In this document: piece after piece, positions 35,886 through 48,500 of the stretch
How the letters are laid out: each line of letters begins with the position of its first letter
Position numbering within the stretch: the first letter of the stretch is position 1
DNA from: Rhynochetos jubatus
Lineage: Eukaryota; Chordata; Aves; Eurypygiformes; Rhynochetidae
Length of the DNA: 64,000 nt
Direction of reading: 5' to 3'
NCBI GenBank assembly: GCA_027574665.1
Contig: CM050649.1
Coordinates: 61,656,150 to 61,720,149, forward strand
Program-made: the position numbers and the translations under genes
Notes under the pieces: generated by a model
Told to the model about the DNA's origin: nothing
The model's database searches: none
The model's input: only the letters and a program-made list of their open reading frames with translations

Positions 35886-38800
35886 TTCACTGTATCTCTC
35901 CACATTCCTCTTAGAACGAACTTTAGGTGATTTTTATGCACAGCTTCACTGGGGGACCTGAGGTGTGCTCCCACCCTGGCTTCATGGGGACTTTTGGTTT
36001 GAAGCCCTCCAGGTGGAAAATTTCCAACACTCCCATGCTGAGGGACTAATTCTGTCCAGGAGTGTGCTCAGCAGAAGCTTTCTTTCTTCATACCCCCCAC
36101 AGACCATGCTCAATGAAAAACTGAGCCTGGACTCACCTTTAGCAGGGACTTCTGGCTTTTAAGGAGGTTTTCCTCCTAATAAAAGTCACTTGAGCACCAG
36201 AAAGCACTATTAAAGACACCCTTCTACCTAGCGTTTTCCCATAAATGCTTTCTTACTCAAAGGATTGGCTTTTTTTCTTTTTTTTTTCTTTTTTTTTTAA
36301 TAATTGTATTTGAATCTACCTAATGTTTCTCTTGTGCTGTGGAGGGAGGCCTCAATGCCTTGTTCCCTGTTCCAGTGGGAAGCAAGTACCAAAGTCTGTC
36401 TGACCTGTCCATGGATATTGGGCATTTCCATCTCTGCTGGTTCACTTCACAGAACCCAGGTTTATTTTGTTTCACATGTATCAAATCTAAATTTATATCA
36501 GGGAACATAAATAATCTATATCCCTATTTTTCCTTTCCTAATATAAATGTGTCACAAAATGAAAGCAGCTGAGGTAAAATTTAACTTTACTATTTTTAAA
36601 TATATATTTGGGCAGATGTTTGTTCTATAGCTCACCAATTTAACCTCCCTGTGGCCCTGTGTTTTAGATTGCTGTCTCCTGGGTAAGGACCATGCCCTTT
36701 TTTTGTTTTTTAGCACACTGGAAGTTGGTAGCATATTTTAGGTAGTAATTACAGTAAAAGGATAAATTTAGAAGCGTAATCAAGAAATAGGTGAAAAGGG
36801 CTATCTAGATGTCTTTGTGTTAGAAACACTTCCACTCATGACATCTTCCTGGAGCTGATTGTTTTTCTAGCATAACTGAGTAAAATGAAAATAAATTATA
36901 ACCACTTGTATTGTTTTGAATCCCAGAAAGTGACTTAGAAAAACAGTGTGGGATCACAATGAAAAGGGCCTATTACTGTAGAAGCTGAAGTATCACCAGA
37001 CTTAATCCATCATCTACTTGTCTCCCAGTACTATTATGCCTTGCATGTATTTACTGCTCTGCCGGCCAATTCTGCACGTTCATACATACAGAAACTTTCT
37101 TTTAAAAGATTAAAGAAATATCGAGCTGGCATTAATTGCAGAGATTTTGTCCTGTCAGAGAGAATAATAACCACCATACCCATTTCAGGGGTGCTACACA
37201 CAAAAGCCTAATGATAGGACTGAAATGCTCTGAAGGTGGAGGAAACGTCTGGAAGTTGTTCAATGCAGCCTGGACTTCTCTTTTTCATTTGAACTGAGCG
37301 CTGATCTGTTCAGTCATGAATGAGAACAATAGTGGCTTTTAAAGGAATGCAGTTGGGAAGGTTGGCTTTTATTGGCAGTTTGTGCAAGGTCTGTGCTTCC
37401 AGAGTGCTGTCAGATGCAAGTCTGGAGTGACTGAAGAGCTGGAGCAGCTCTTTTGTGTTGCGTAAACTCAGATTTGGTCTTGCAGCACACAGACCGTGAT
37501 AGTGGCACCAGCCCAGCAATAATCGAAGACAGACAGGAAAGAGAAGAGAGTCTCCTCTGAAAAGGGCACTATAAAAATTGAATTATAAACCAGAATGTGC
37601 AGATTCCACTTGGCTGGATGGAAAAGCCCACTGTTTCTCTGTTGTTGCAGTAAGGTTTTAATTAAAGGTAGGTTCTGGTTATAAATTTTACAGCAACCGC
37701 ATCTGGATGGTTCCTTAACACTTAGGTAAAGGACTAAAGGCATGGCTTTCCCAAGATTTCAGAAGGAAAGTTTTGTGTAGTATTTTCTCTTGGCAGAATT
37801 GAAGCTTCTGTGAAACCAAGAATTAAAAGAAATCTTCAGCAATTCATTGACTTTTGCTGACCTAAAAAAGGTTAAATCTGTTCAATCATTTAATGTCTCT
37901 CTTAATGGAAAGTCACAAATGTGTAGGAAGGAACAAGTAGTTCCCAGAGTAGGAAGCAAAAAGCGTTGGCCGGGTCAAAGCACGTTCAGATGCACTGCAG
38001 TAATATCCTGAAGAAGGAAACCTGGCAGGCAGAACTGTTAGCATTTTATTATTATTTATAATACCATCACCCCCAAGGAGACCCCATTGTGCTGGGGTTG
38101 CTCAGGCCTGCCCCAGAACACTTGTGACATGCTCTTCACCAAGCTCTTTTCCAAAATCATGTTCTGCAAGAAGGCCACTGTAAAAAAATATGAAATGCAA
38201 ACTAAACATTTTGATATCAGATTCTTCCATGTCAGATTTTTTAAAAATAGAAATTACCACTATGAGGAATATACAGTGAAGGGGAATAAAGGCAGTGAAT
38301 ACAGGCAAATCAAGCCTATTCAGAATGGGTTATTTATGAACAGAAGGGTTGTTTTTGTGATCTAAGTACATTACAAGGTATTGTAAGAATTTCCTTTCTC
38401 ATCTTGCCATTTTTTTCTGGGACTTACATATTAACTGCATATTCAGTAAGCTATTATTTCTGAGCGTTGATCTTCCAAAGCGTACCTTGATGTTATAGGG
38501 TTTTTCACACAGACAATACAGAAGTTGTATTTCAGATTGTAATAAGCATGAGGACATATTCCAGATGTACCATCCCGTTTCCACCACATATGTATGCACT
38601 GAACTATCTTTCTCTCCTAACATGACAGTTTTATCCCAGAACAAGTTTCTGGAATTCCCACTTACCTTGTAAATTCCTCAGATGCTGTTATATGATGTTG
38701 AGTTTTATGTAAAGAACCAGACATATATTGCAGGATTTCAAAATTCTTTTTATCCCAGTGTGTTGAACAGATTAAATAACATGAAAAATCCAAAATACCT

Positions 38801-39422
38801 GTCCTTTATCCTAGTATTTCTCAAATCCTGGCATATGCAGGAATATACTGCTCAGAGGAAAAACCCTCTATCTGTGGTTATACTACATTTGATAAACAGA
38901 ATAGTTTATGAAATCTTTTTCTTGGTTCTTAAGTTAGAAAAGTTTAGTAAAATTAAATCCTTTTGTTAATCGTGTTTATTTTCCTTGCAGTACAGCTACA
39001 AATCCCGGTTAGACCCTACTCTGCTGTTTCATATAAAGGAAGCCTCACGCTAGAGAACCCACAGCCTACACTTATAATGCACAGATGAGCAAGCCACATA
39101 AAGAAAGCACATAAATATGGAAAAACTAATGGAGAAAACAAAACAGAATACACAGGGGAGGCCAAATCTCCACAAGCATTAGCTGTTAAGTCCTTGCTTG
39201 TCATTATCTATTATCAATAGACTCAATCACGGGTTACAGACCACTAATTTGTTTTGGCATTTTTATAATTTGATTCCTGTTTAATGTTTACTGAATGGGA
39301 GCCTGTAACACATAAAGACTTCAAAAGCTTGATCAGGATATTGGGAATGAGTTAGCAGGGACACATGCTTTTACAGTATGAGGATTTTTATGATTGCCTT
39401 CAGTAGATTCTCCACGCTTCAC
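35886..39422. other. Intergenic, nothing recognised
   Basis: AT-rich DNA with a T-rich tract at about 36270-36300. No coding or RNA gene and no clear transposon were recognised. Confidence 0.6.
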
Positions 39423-39594
39423 CCCTTCCCTTCCCTTCCCTTCCCTTCCCTTCCCTTCCCTTCCCTTCCCTTCCCTTCCCTTCCCTTCCCTTCCCTTCCC
39501 TTCCCTTCCCTTCCCTTCCCTTCCCTTCCCTTCCCTTCCCTTCCCTTCCCTTCCCTTCCCTTCCCTTCCCTTCCCTTCCCTTCCCTTCCCTTCC
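39423..39594. repeat. (CCCTT)n pentanucleotide microsatellite, about 34 perfect copies
   Basis: An uninterrupted array of CCCTT (GGGAA on the minus strand) covers about 172 bp and decays only at its right edge (TTCCTTTTCC). Because 5 is not a multiple of 3, each frame cycles through the same five codons without a stop, which produces apparent ORFs on both strands. Those are artefacts. The strand asymmetry (all purine against all pyrimidine) allows triplex or quadruplex folding. Confidence 0.98.
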
Positions 39595-42500
39595 TTTTCC
39601 TGCCTTTGCATTTTTCTAAAGAGGTCTTCCTTAACGTATCACGTACCAGCATTTATTATTAAACAAATATTTTGGCTCTTTGTTGAACCCAGAAGATGTA
39701 GACATCTCAACAGTCTTGCTTATTTTTACAGAAACCAAAGAGAAAATTTATTTCATATGAAAAATATAAATAAATTCATATAACCTAAGTTGCGATCTCT
39801 GCCACTAAAGTCAGGAATGTTTTGTAATGCATTAAAAGTGGAAACCTTTTTCCAACAGAGATCAGTATTTTATATGAACATTAAAATAGGTGTGGTTTTA
39901 CTACTTTCATAGCTTCAATAATACAATAGACCCCCAAACATAATGGAGAAGGGTAAGTCACCATGATGTCTGCTTTATATGCTGGAATAGCTACCAAGAA
40001 TAGTAATGAATGTGATCTCAGTGGATGCATTATAAAGCACATTCTAATGAATTTTCCCTTTCAAATAGCTGGTTGGCAGATTAACATGGCTACGTAAAGG
40101 GGAAAGCTTGGGGAATGAACGTATAACAGTGTCCGTTGTTAGGATATTGTTGCTAACAATATATTCCAGCCTGGTTTATATGAGGCCTTCCAGAAAATAG
40201 TATTTTAGTAGAATGTAATGTTCTACTTTACTTTCTGATCTCCCTTCCTTGAAACAGGAAATTGGAAAGAGAAGAAACAAGGCCTTCAAAAGAGTAACAA
40301 ATAGAGTGAGAACCTTTACAATCTTCAAAATCAAGTGATTTTCATACAGTTACCTCTGATGATTAGGGGTTTTGTTGATTTTCTGAGAAGGCTCACTGTG
40401 GAGTGTCTCTAAGAATGTCTACCCAGGATCTCTGAACTGTCACGCTGCAGGAATTCTTTTTTATTTATGACTATCTGGAAAAAGAGTTTTCATTTTCTAA
40501 TTCTCTTAGCTTTCTTAGTTTTAAAGAGTAATTCTTACTTATGAGTTCAGTTATCACTACATAAATAAGGGATGGGGAAGGCTGCTGTATTAAAAAAAAA
40601 GAAAGTGAACACTATTTTCCATTTCCACAAGCGCTGTTGATCTGTGATTGATAACCAAGTTCTCTGCTCTTGTAAATGTGCTGAAGTGCACTGAAGACAC
40701 TGAAGTGCTCCCAGTTGAACTCACTCAAAATTAACCTTTCCTGAAACCCACATTTCTAAGCATGGAAATAAAATCAAGAGCACTTGTCAAGGGTGATTTG
40801 ACTTGAGAACTTTCTTAGGTCTTCCTGAGATACGCTGAAGGAAATCCATCATTAAGACCATGATTATTGGGAAGATTATAGTCAAGTCTGTATTACTTAG
40901 GCTGGGATCATATGGATTTTTGGATTGTCCATACAGAGACTCTTCAATTCATATGCCTACGTGAAGCAACGTGGCTTCCAAAGCACTGCTGTGGTGATTC
41001 GATTCCCCTGCTCAGGCCAGCTTCAGCTCAGAGCTTCTTCACTCTATAGCTGATGCAACCACCTATGTCCTGTCTCTTTCCATATTCTTCTAGACCAGAT
41101 TACATTTGGTTTGTATTCTTTGTGGGGTTGTATTATCCATGCTACCTGTGGCAATGGGATATTAGTTTTTTTCAGCAGTGAGTTTCTAGCAATCCTATAC
41201 CTTAGTTTCTCCTGAAAGCACACCATGTTCCTACAGTACAGGCAGAAAAATGGTTTTCCCAGAAATACAGACCACTGCCAGTTCTGTAGGTCTGTATTTG
41301 ATAGGACTCAGGGTAGGTATTCACAGAAACACTAGTGCTGCTATTTGCAAACTGTATTGCAGTTTCAGCTGCTCTTACTATGGCGTGGTTAGGGACCAAC
41401 AGCACCTCTGCTGATATCAGATTAAATAAAATTGTACTAATGATTTTAGTCTTTGGGGAAATCTGAAGTTTAGTATTCCAGGTTAAAAAAGTGTGTGGCT
41501 AGACAGACTTTATGCCGGTTTTGCCTTCTGATAATGAATAATTTTAAAATTACTTTTACTGAGAGTGATGCTCAATGAACATAATACATTGTTTCATAGA
41601 CTGTTTCTTAGGATGTTTGTATACTGACTCTTCAGCCTCACATGCTCTGATACCCTGGAGAAGGTTTTTGTATTCAAATTACTTATTACAGGAGACAGAT
41701 GGGGTTTTTTGATCCTGCAAATTTTAAACTGAGGTTTTTCTTTTTTGTCTATATTTAAAAGGATCCGTATCTCAGAAAGTATGTGGGAGAAAGGATAAAG
41801 GATATGTTGGAGTTTTTGCTAAAAGTAGGGAAGTAGGCCAAAGTAAAATGACAACAGAGCTTACTTTTTTTGGTTTTTTTCTACCAGTTCAGGACCACCA
41901 TGACAGTGTGAGAAAACAGGTAGGATTCAGAGGTAGCACTTTGGAGGGAAAATAAATACAAGACTAAATTAAAGCATACAACTGATATCGCTAGACTTCT
42001 TACTGATTCTTCACAGACATAATCCCAAAGCCCTAAAAGTCAAAGGAGAAGGTAAGACAGACCCACTGGTTAGCATTCATCCTAGGGACACAGCTATATA
42101 TAATTGGATTTCGGTAGTCTACCTTTCCTGAAAATTGAGGATATAAAAACAATAAGTATTTTCTCATCCTAGAACCCTTTTTTGAACATTAGAGCAATCT
42201 AAAAGTTACGTGTTTTCATCTGTTCTGTGTAGAGCTGTATTACATACACATCAGCTAAAATCTTTAAGACACAATTAAAACTGACATAAGGTATTTTATT
42301 AAAAGGATATTTGAACACAATAATGTCATTAAGGATGCAGAAGCAAACTTCCTACAGACATATATGTCTAAACCTTCTTAGTTTCCATACAACTTCATTG
42401 TTCTGTTTGTTTTAGTATTTGCACAAATCCATGATTGCAAAATGATAGATTTATCTTTTTTTAATATGACATCGTCTTCGTCTGCCTGACACGCAGACTC

Positions 42501-45500
42501 TCGTTTGTCTCTTTTCCTGTATCCTGTAAATACGTGACTACTGTAAATTACTTCCTGATAAATACAGTGAGTGCAGTGAAGGTAGATGATGTGTTATCTT
42601 TTGAAAAGGTGTTTAAAAACACCCGGACACTTCTGGTAAAACTGAAAGCAGCTGGTTTGATCTTAAATTGAACTGGTCAGGATAAATTTTCCTGGAAGGC
42701 TTTGGTCCACTGATGAATTACCTGTCTGGAAAAGATATCGTTGATTCTTATAAAAATCAAGTGCTCTTTCTTTTTGCAGTTTTGCATATTTTCACATGAA
42801 ATTGTTTGTTAAATATGGAGATATGGCAACACCCAATTAGCCAGTAACTGAAAATTTTGCCAAGTAGTTTAAGCATTAAAACTATGGGAACCCCTATCTG
42901 TATACACAGCCGTTATATGAAAATTAGGTGGCCACACCAAACCCTCTTACAAAACCATGGAGAACACTCACAGATCATTTTTCTTAGTGAAGTAGGCCTG
43001 TTTCAACAGTTCTTTGTGTGAGTCCACACTTTCACGGATCTGGAATTTTTATGGGAAGTAAGAGAAAGCTACTAAGATTAAGTTATAAACTGATTGCCTT
43101 ATTGCACCACCAGTGCTGAGGCCAAAGTCTTACTAGATGCATCACATCTTTCTAGCAGTTTTCCTCCACAAATTTTCAATAATAATTAGCTGTCACTTGC
43201 TTTCATGTTTCTTTACTCTTTTTGAATCAATTTTTTCCACTCTATCTTTTTTTTTGTTTGTTTGGGGTTTTTTTTCTGACTAAATCCTACTTCTCCTTCT
43301 AATAAATAATTGTAGTAGGATCTTTTAATTTATTTTATTTTTACTGAAAACAATAGATAGAAATGGGATGGGTTTTTAAAGCCCAAATTCACATGACTGT
43401 CTACGGGTGTAAAAAGATGATCTACAAGTGGAAGAAAATACATTAAAGTGATACTGTTCTTTTTACTAGGCTAAGATTTGAGCTTAGGATTCTTGGGTTC
43501 TCCTGTAGCAAATGAAGACATCACTAACACCCAAAACACAGCAAGGAACTGAAAGACTTAGATACCTTTGGGAAGACTTCCATATACATTTGGCATCTAT
43601 ATGAAAAAAGGATTAAAAAAAATAACAGCAAAAAATACACTTGGGGTCTGTACTTCTGATTGCAATTCAGTCTCATTTCTATGACAAGGTGATGTCATGA
43701 ACCTGACATGTGAAAAAAAGGGGAATTTGTTTTTAGGACAGTGAATATTTCAGGTTATACTTTGGGGAAGAAAAAAAAGTAAGATTACAGAATTAAGAAT
43801 TATATTTTTTTCCTGGGATAAACTATAAATGCAACCTTTAAATATCTTTATTAAAGAAAGGGGAGGGGGGGTGTGTGAAGAAAAAAGAAAGAAAAGTAAA
43901 GCTCTCAGACCAGAGAATGAATTTTTCAGGCAATTGCTTTCCCTTTAATAAATTTCTAAATAGAAACTCCATAGACGTAAACAGGAGAAATGTGGAAACT
44001 CGGGAAGTCTTCAATACCTTGCAAAAGAAAGAAAGAGAAGCAAAGAAAAGGGAAACACCAGAGGCTAGCAGTCGCACTGTCTTTTCCAATACTCTCTCCT
44101 TCAGTCTCAGGACCAAGTCCAAATCTGTTAAAGACATCGTTGAGTAAACACCCTTTGCAGACCTGATCGGCGCAGATCTCTGTCTGTAAACAGCAAGGCT
44201 ACTGTCACGGCTCAGACTGTATCTAGTGTGAGAGTGAAGCAGTTAAAGTAAAACTCTAAGGAGCAGCATAAATTTAAAGTATCTTCCTTCTCTTTTTATG
44301 ACCTGTTGGCTTGCTGCTTTATTTTCCAATCAGGATTCAAGTTTGGATTCATAGCCTGCACTGAGGGAAATTGCAGCAGCAGTTGTTGTTACTTTTTCTT
44401 TCTTCTACCTCCTTTCTATTTGTGATCATTTCTTGTCCCTTCCTCTCCTTTCTGCAGCTGTAAATGCAAAGTTAATTGTTTCAAAGGGACAAATGGATTG
44501 CTTGACTTGATTAACATTTTTTTCCTCAGTCTTATTTATGAATTTCCTCAGTCTTGCTTTATTTCTGGTTGTTGTTTTTACTTTCTGCTTCAGAAGCCTC
44601 GTGTCAGCTTTGCTTCAGACTCTGGCAGTTAATCATAATTAATTATTTCATTATTTTTATTCAGCATCTTTCTGCAACAACTAAAATGCATTTACCACGG
44701 TTTTCTCTGAAGTTCGTTATGTGATGATGGCTTGGAACACGGGCACCCAGCTGGAGGCCCGCCTTGCTGGCAGAGGTCTGACAGATCCGTATTTTGTAAG
44801 ACTATCTGTTGCATAAAATCACAAGCTGTTCCAGCTGGCTTTTTTGAGTTTGTCTATACAGAAAGGCAAAGGAGAGGATCTGAGAACAGGCCTGTGATTT
44901 CCAAGCGTGGCGTGTACCGCTGGCAAGCACTTGGCCATACACCTGCATCTCAGTTTCCCTGCTACATTTTGTACCTGCCAATGATTATTTCAGATCATTC
45001 CCATGCTTCTGCAGGGCACATCAATCATACAGTGAGTTTTGGAGGACTGCAGTAGGTCAGTGAGGGAGGCTAAGGAGTTTGAAGTTTTTCAGAACAAGTT
45101 AAATATGATAGGAGTGAAACAGGAGCAGCTTGAGGAGGCAGATGGATCTCAGTACCCCCTAAGGCTCTCTCCAGCACTGCCTCTTAGTCTTTGGTGTCTG
45201 GCTATACAACAGCATGCTACATGTACTGGAGAGTGCCTTCTGCAAGGACAAAGCACATTTTTAGGCTAGTCTGTCACTTCACAAAGTGGTGATCTGGTTG
45301 AACCTGGATTAAATTTAACTAAAAAGAAAACTGCAAGCAAAGGCTAGAAATTCCAGTTCCTGACAGATAAGGGTACAGTCAGGAAAGTCAGCTGCACGTT
45401 GTACAAACTCATGATTTAGGCTAGATTAGGCCCAGATAGCACCTAGAGATTTAACGTAGAAGAAAGCTTAGGAAGGTGGTGTCACTTCTTCAGAACTGGC

Positions 45501-48500
45501 CTGTTTTCAAACATCTGTGTTGTGTTAGGACTATCTGACATATTTGGTACTTTACACCTTACAGACTGTGCAATAAAAAATTAACTAAGCAGGGATAATG
45601 AGATTATCTTCAAAAAGGATAGATATTAAATATAAATATTTTTAATAGAAAATATTTTGGAAATATTTGGCAGTGTTTTTTGAGAAGAAGTGATTTTCAT
45701 TGTTTTTCTTCATTTTCACAGGCAGTGAGAGGAAGAGGTTGTTACTACTCTGTGGAGGTGCTATGTCACACCAATGCTGGCATATCAATGCACAAGGCTC
45801 ATAAAATCATTTGCAGCTTGCAGACTGTAACATCTCAGGAGGGGTTTTGTTTTCAGTTTCGGATTTTAAGAAACCGTACACTGCTAAGAACTAGGGGAGG
45901 GAATGAGAGAGGGACCTGTGCCCCCTAAAAGTCATTAAAAGTCTTTTGAGAGGAAAATAAACATTTTTTCTGTTCTTCTCAATACTAACACTCAAAAATC
46001 TCATATGCAAATTCAACATACAGTTGCTTAGGTTGCATAATGATGAACACAGGCTAAAAACAGATATAACTTGAGCATTCAAAACGTGGTAAAATATGTG
46101 TTTTATCTATCAGCATATTTAAAAACCCAGTTGTGTGCATTTGTTATAGCAGAGGTAGATGTTGGATTAATGTAATTTTATATATATATACACAAATTAT
46201 ATATATCTACATAAACACAGATACATATATACCTGTCTGAAAATGTAACCTAAGTGCTTTCTTCCCAAATTGGATTCTACTAAATTTAAAATAAATAATG
46301 TCAAATCAGAGTTTCTTCTTATTGTAAATTCTGAAATTCCAGTTTCATTCTAAGAATGCTGAATTTGAATTTTCATCAGCACAACCTTCCCAAGACCACG
46401 TTGACAGCTCCACAAAAACATTTTCCCTAGAATATAATATTTTGCAGGTTTACTGGTTATGAAGTGAGATCTTCAGATGAGAAGTATCGTAATGCACAAG
46501 AATTGTTTGCCATAGATGTTTCTTGCCTGTAGCAACAGCTACTGTGATGTTGGGCCAGCACTGGTGAAGCTGACCTTGTGCAACAGTAGTGCATTTTACT
46601 ACTTCACTAATTGTGAAGGTGTTATCTCCAACACGGTAAGAATGGGCTCCATGGGATTTTCCTTGCATTCCAGCTTGTAGTGGACAACAGTGATTATAAT
46701 TTTCTTTCCAGCATTATTTGTTGTTACAAATTATTTAAGACAGACTGATTTGGTGCTAGCTGGATGGGCCATGGCCCACAGCTACCTGAGTCAATGCCCT
46801 TCTGTTAAAAGTAGTGAAAATGACATTGTCTTAGAAATATACTTGGCACCAATTCTCTTGATATGCCTGATAAAGGTTTATATGTATAAACTGTACTCTA
46901 ATACCGCATAGGTGTTAATGATACTTGGAGAAAACGACAAAGAAATAGCTAGTAGAAAATCCCTCCAGAAATATTTCAAATAATCATGTTGGACTGAGGT
47001 TCATTTGATTCTCTATTAATGCACACCTGGAATAGTCATTTTGCCACTCAGCAGGAAGTTCACTCTGCTCCCATCGTGATTAAATGGTTTCTGACACCTT
47101 TTGCTTGTACATTTTATGTCACCATTCCATAAAGTGGAAAGCAGGGAAAAACCAGGCTTTGAGTTTTCATTTACCAATAGTCTTATGGAAGACTTGAAAA
47201 TATTTTCAAGAAAAAAAAAAAGCAATCCAAACCAAAACATCTCCACTAGAATAGATATAAACCATCACAACCTTAATGTATGTGTTTGTTTAAATGACAG
47301 TTTGCTTTTTTCCCCCGTTTTTGTATTTTTAGATGTAGGACAAGCCATAGTTACAGAGGACATGGTGTGGAAGTTACAAAGCCTGATCATGGATTTGCCC
47401 ACAGAAACTGGATAAAATGGTCAAAACCCAAGGGTTTTTATGATAAGCACTTTATAAATTTTATCTTTTTAAACATCTAATAACAGTGGAGACTTTATTT
47501 GTATAGGAGACTTCAGTGTTTCAGGATTTGTAGGTCTGCGGTTTTGGACACTTAGATGTGGACACGTGCAAGTACAGAATTCATGTACAGGAGGACACAT
47601 TCAGACCCTTTGGAGAAGGCTATTTTTCTGATCAAGCTCACTAGAAATGATTGAATTTCCATTCAGGAATGCCAGAAACACTTTCTACTTTTTGTAAATA
47701 CTGTAAGAGACCAGTTTTGAGTTATGTGCCTTCAGCATACAGTAGAAATATATTTTGCCAGAAGTTTCTGAATCTGAGCTTTCCCATACCAACTTTGATT
47801 TTTTATTTCGAAGATATGAAGTTGTAATGCAATAAGCAGTGTCAAATGAATGTAAGGTAACACAAAACCTGCCTTCTTGTGTTCCTTAAAAAAATTTGGA
47901 TACCATCCCTGGAACTGTTTCTGCCTATAATTCTTGATAGCTACACCAAGGACTGTGGCGATACCACTATTTTTTTTTGAAATTGTTACATAATTTACTG
48001 ACATGTCTTACAATGTGGTACAGGGTTACATAGTGTATGTATAAATCTGAAAGATGTTTAGATCCAGAAAAGCCATATATTTCAGAATAACTGGAGAATT
48101 TCTCTGTCGTAACAATAAATTGATGACCATCGCAAAGTGATCAGGGCTTAGGAGTTTAACTGTGAGTTTTTTGGGAAGATGTTTTTGTGAAGAGATTGAT
48201 ACAGAATATGGACAGACGTTAGGAATTATCCTAGGAGAGTATTCATCTACAAAGATAATTGATTGTATATATAGCAAGTAAATTTCAGAAGGGAAGATAT
48301 TTCATCTTGTAAGTGATGTAAATAAGCAGTTATAAACAGACTTTTAAAATTTCTTTTCTCCAAAAAATCAAGACCCATTTACCCACCTACAAAAGTAGAA
48401 CCTGTTTTGTAATTTCTGTTGAGTAATCCCAGTTAATCAAGCTCTTCAACCCTGTAAGATCCAAATCTAGAAGTAAAGACCTTGATTAAAGCCTTGCTTT

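Noticed and set aside
39333-39783. Open frames of 77-129 codons on both strands with Pro/Ser/Leu or Lys/Glu/Gly repeats
   Set aside because: They are the translation of the (CCCTT)n microsatellite, which lacks stops in any frame.
43838-44147. Lys/Glu-rich 90-codon (+) and 99-codon (-) frames
   Set aside because: Purine-rich low-complexity DNA; no recognisable protein.
44732-45055. 107-codon frame with a mixed composition
   Set aside because: No family recognised; weak MIR-like wording inside suggests old repeat DNA rather than a gene.
46450-46668. 72-codon minus-strand frame with a protein-like composition
   Set aside because: No homologous family recognised, no splice sites and no polyA signal placed to support it.
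47318-47415. Acceptor-like T tract and AG followed by an open stretch
   Set aside because: No good donor at the end and no recognisable peptide; weaker than the 56981 candidate.
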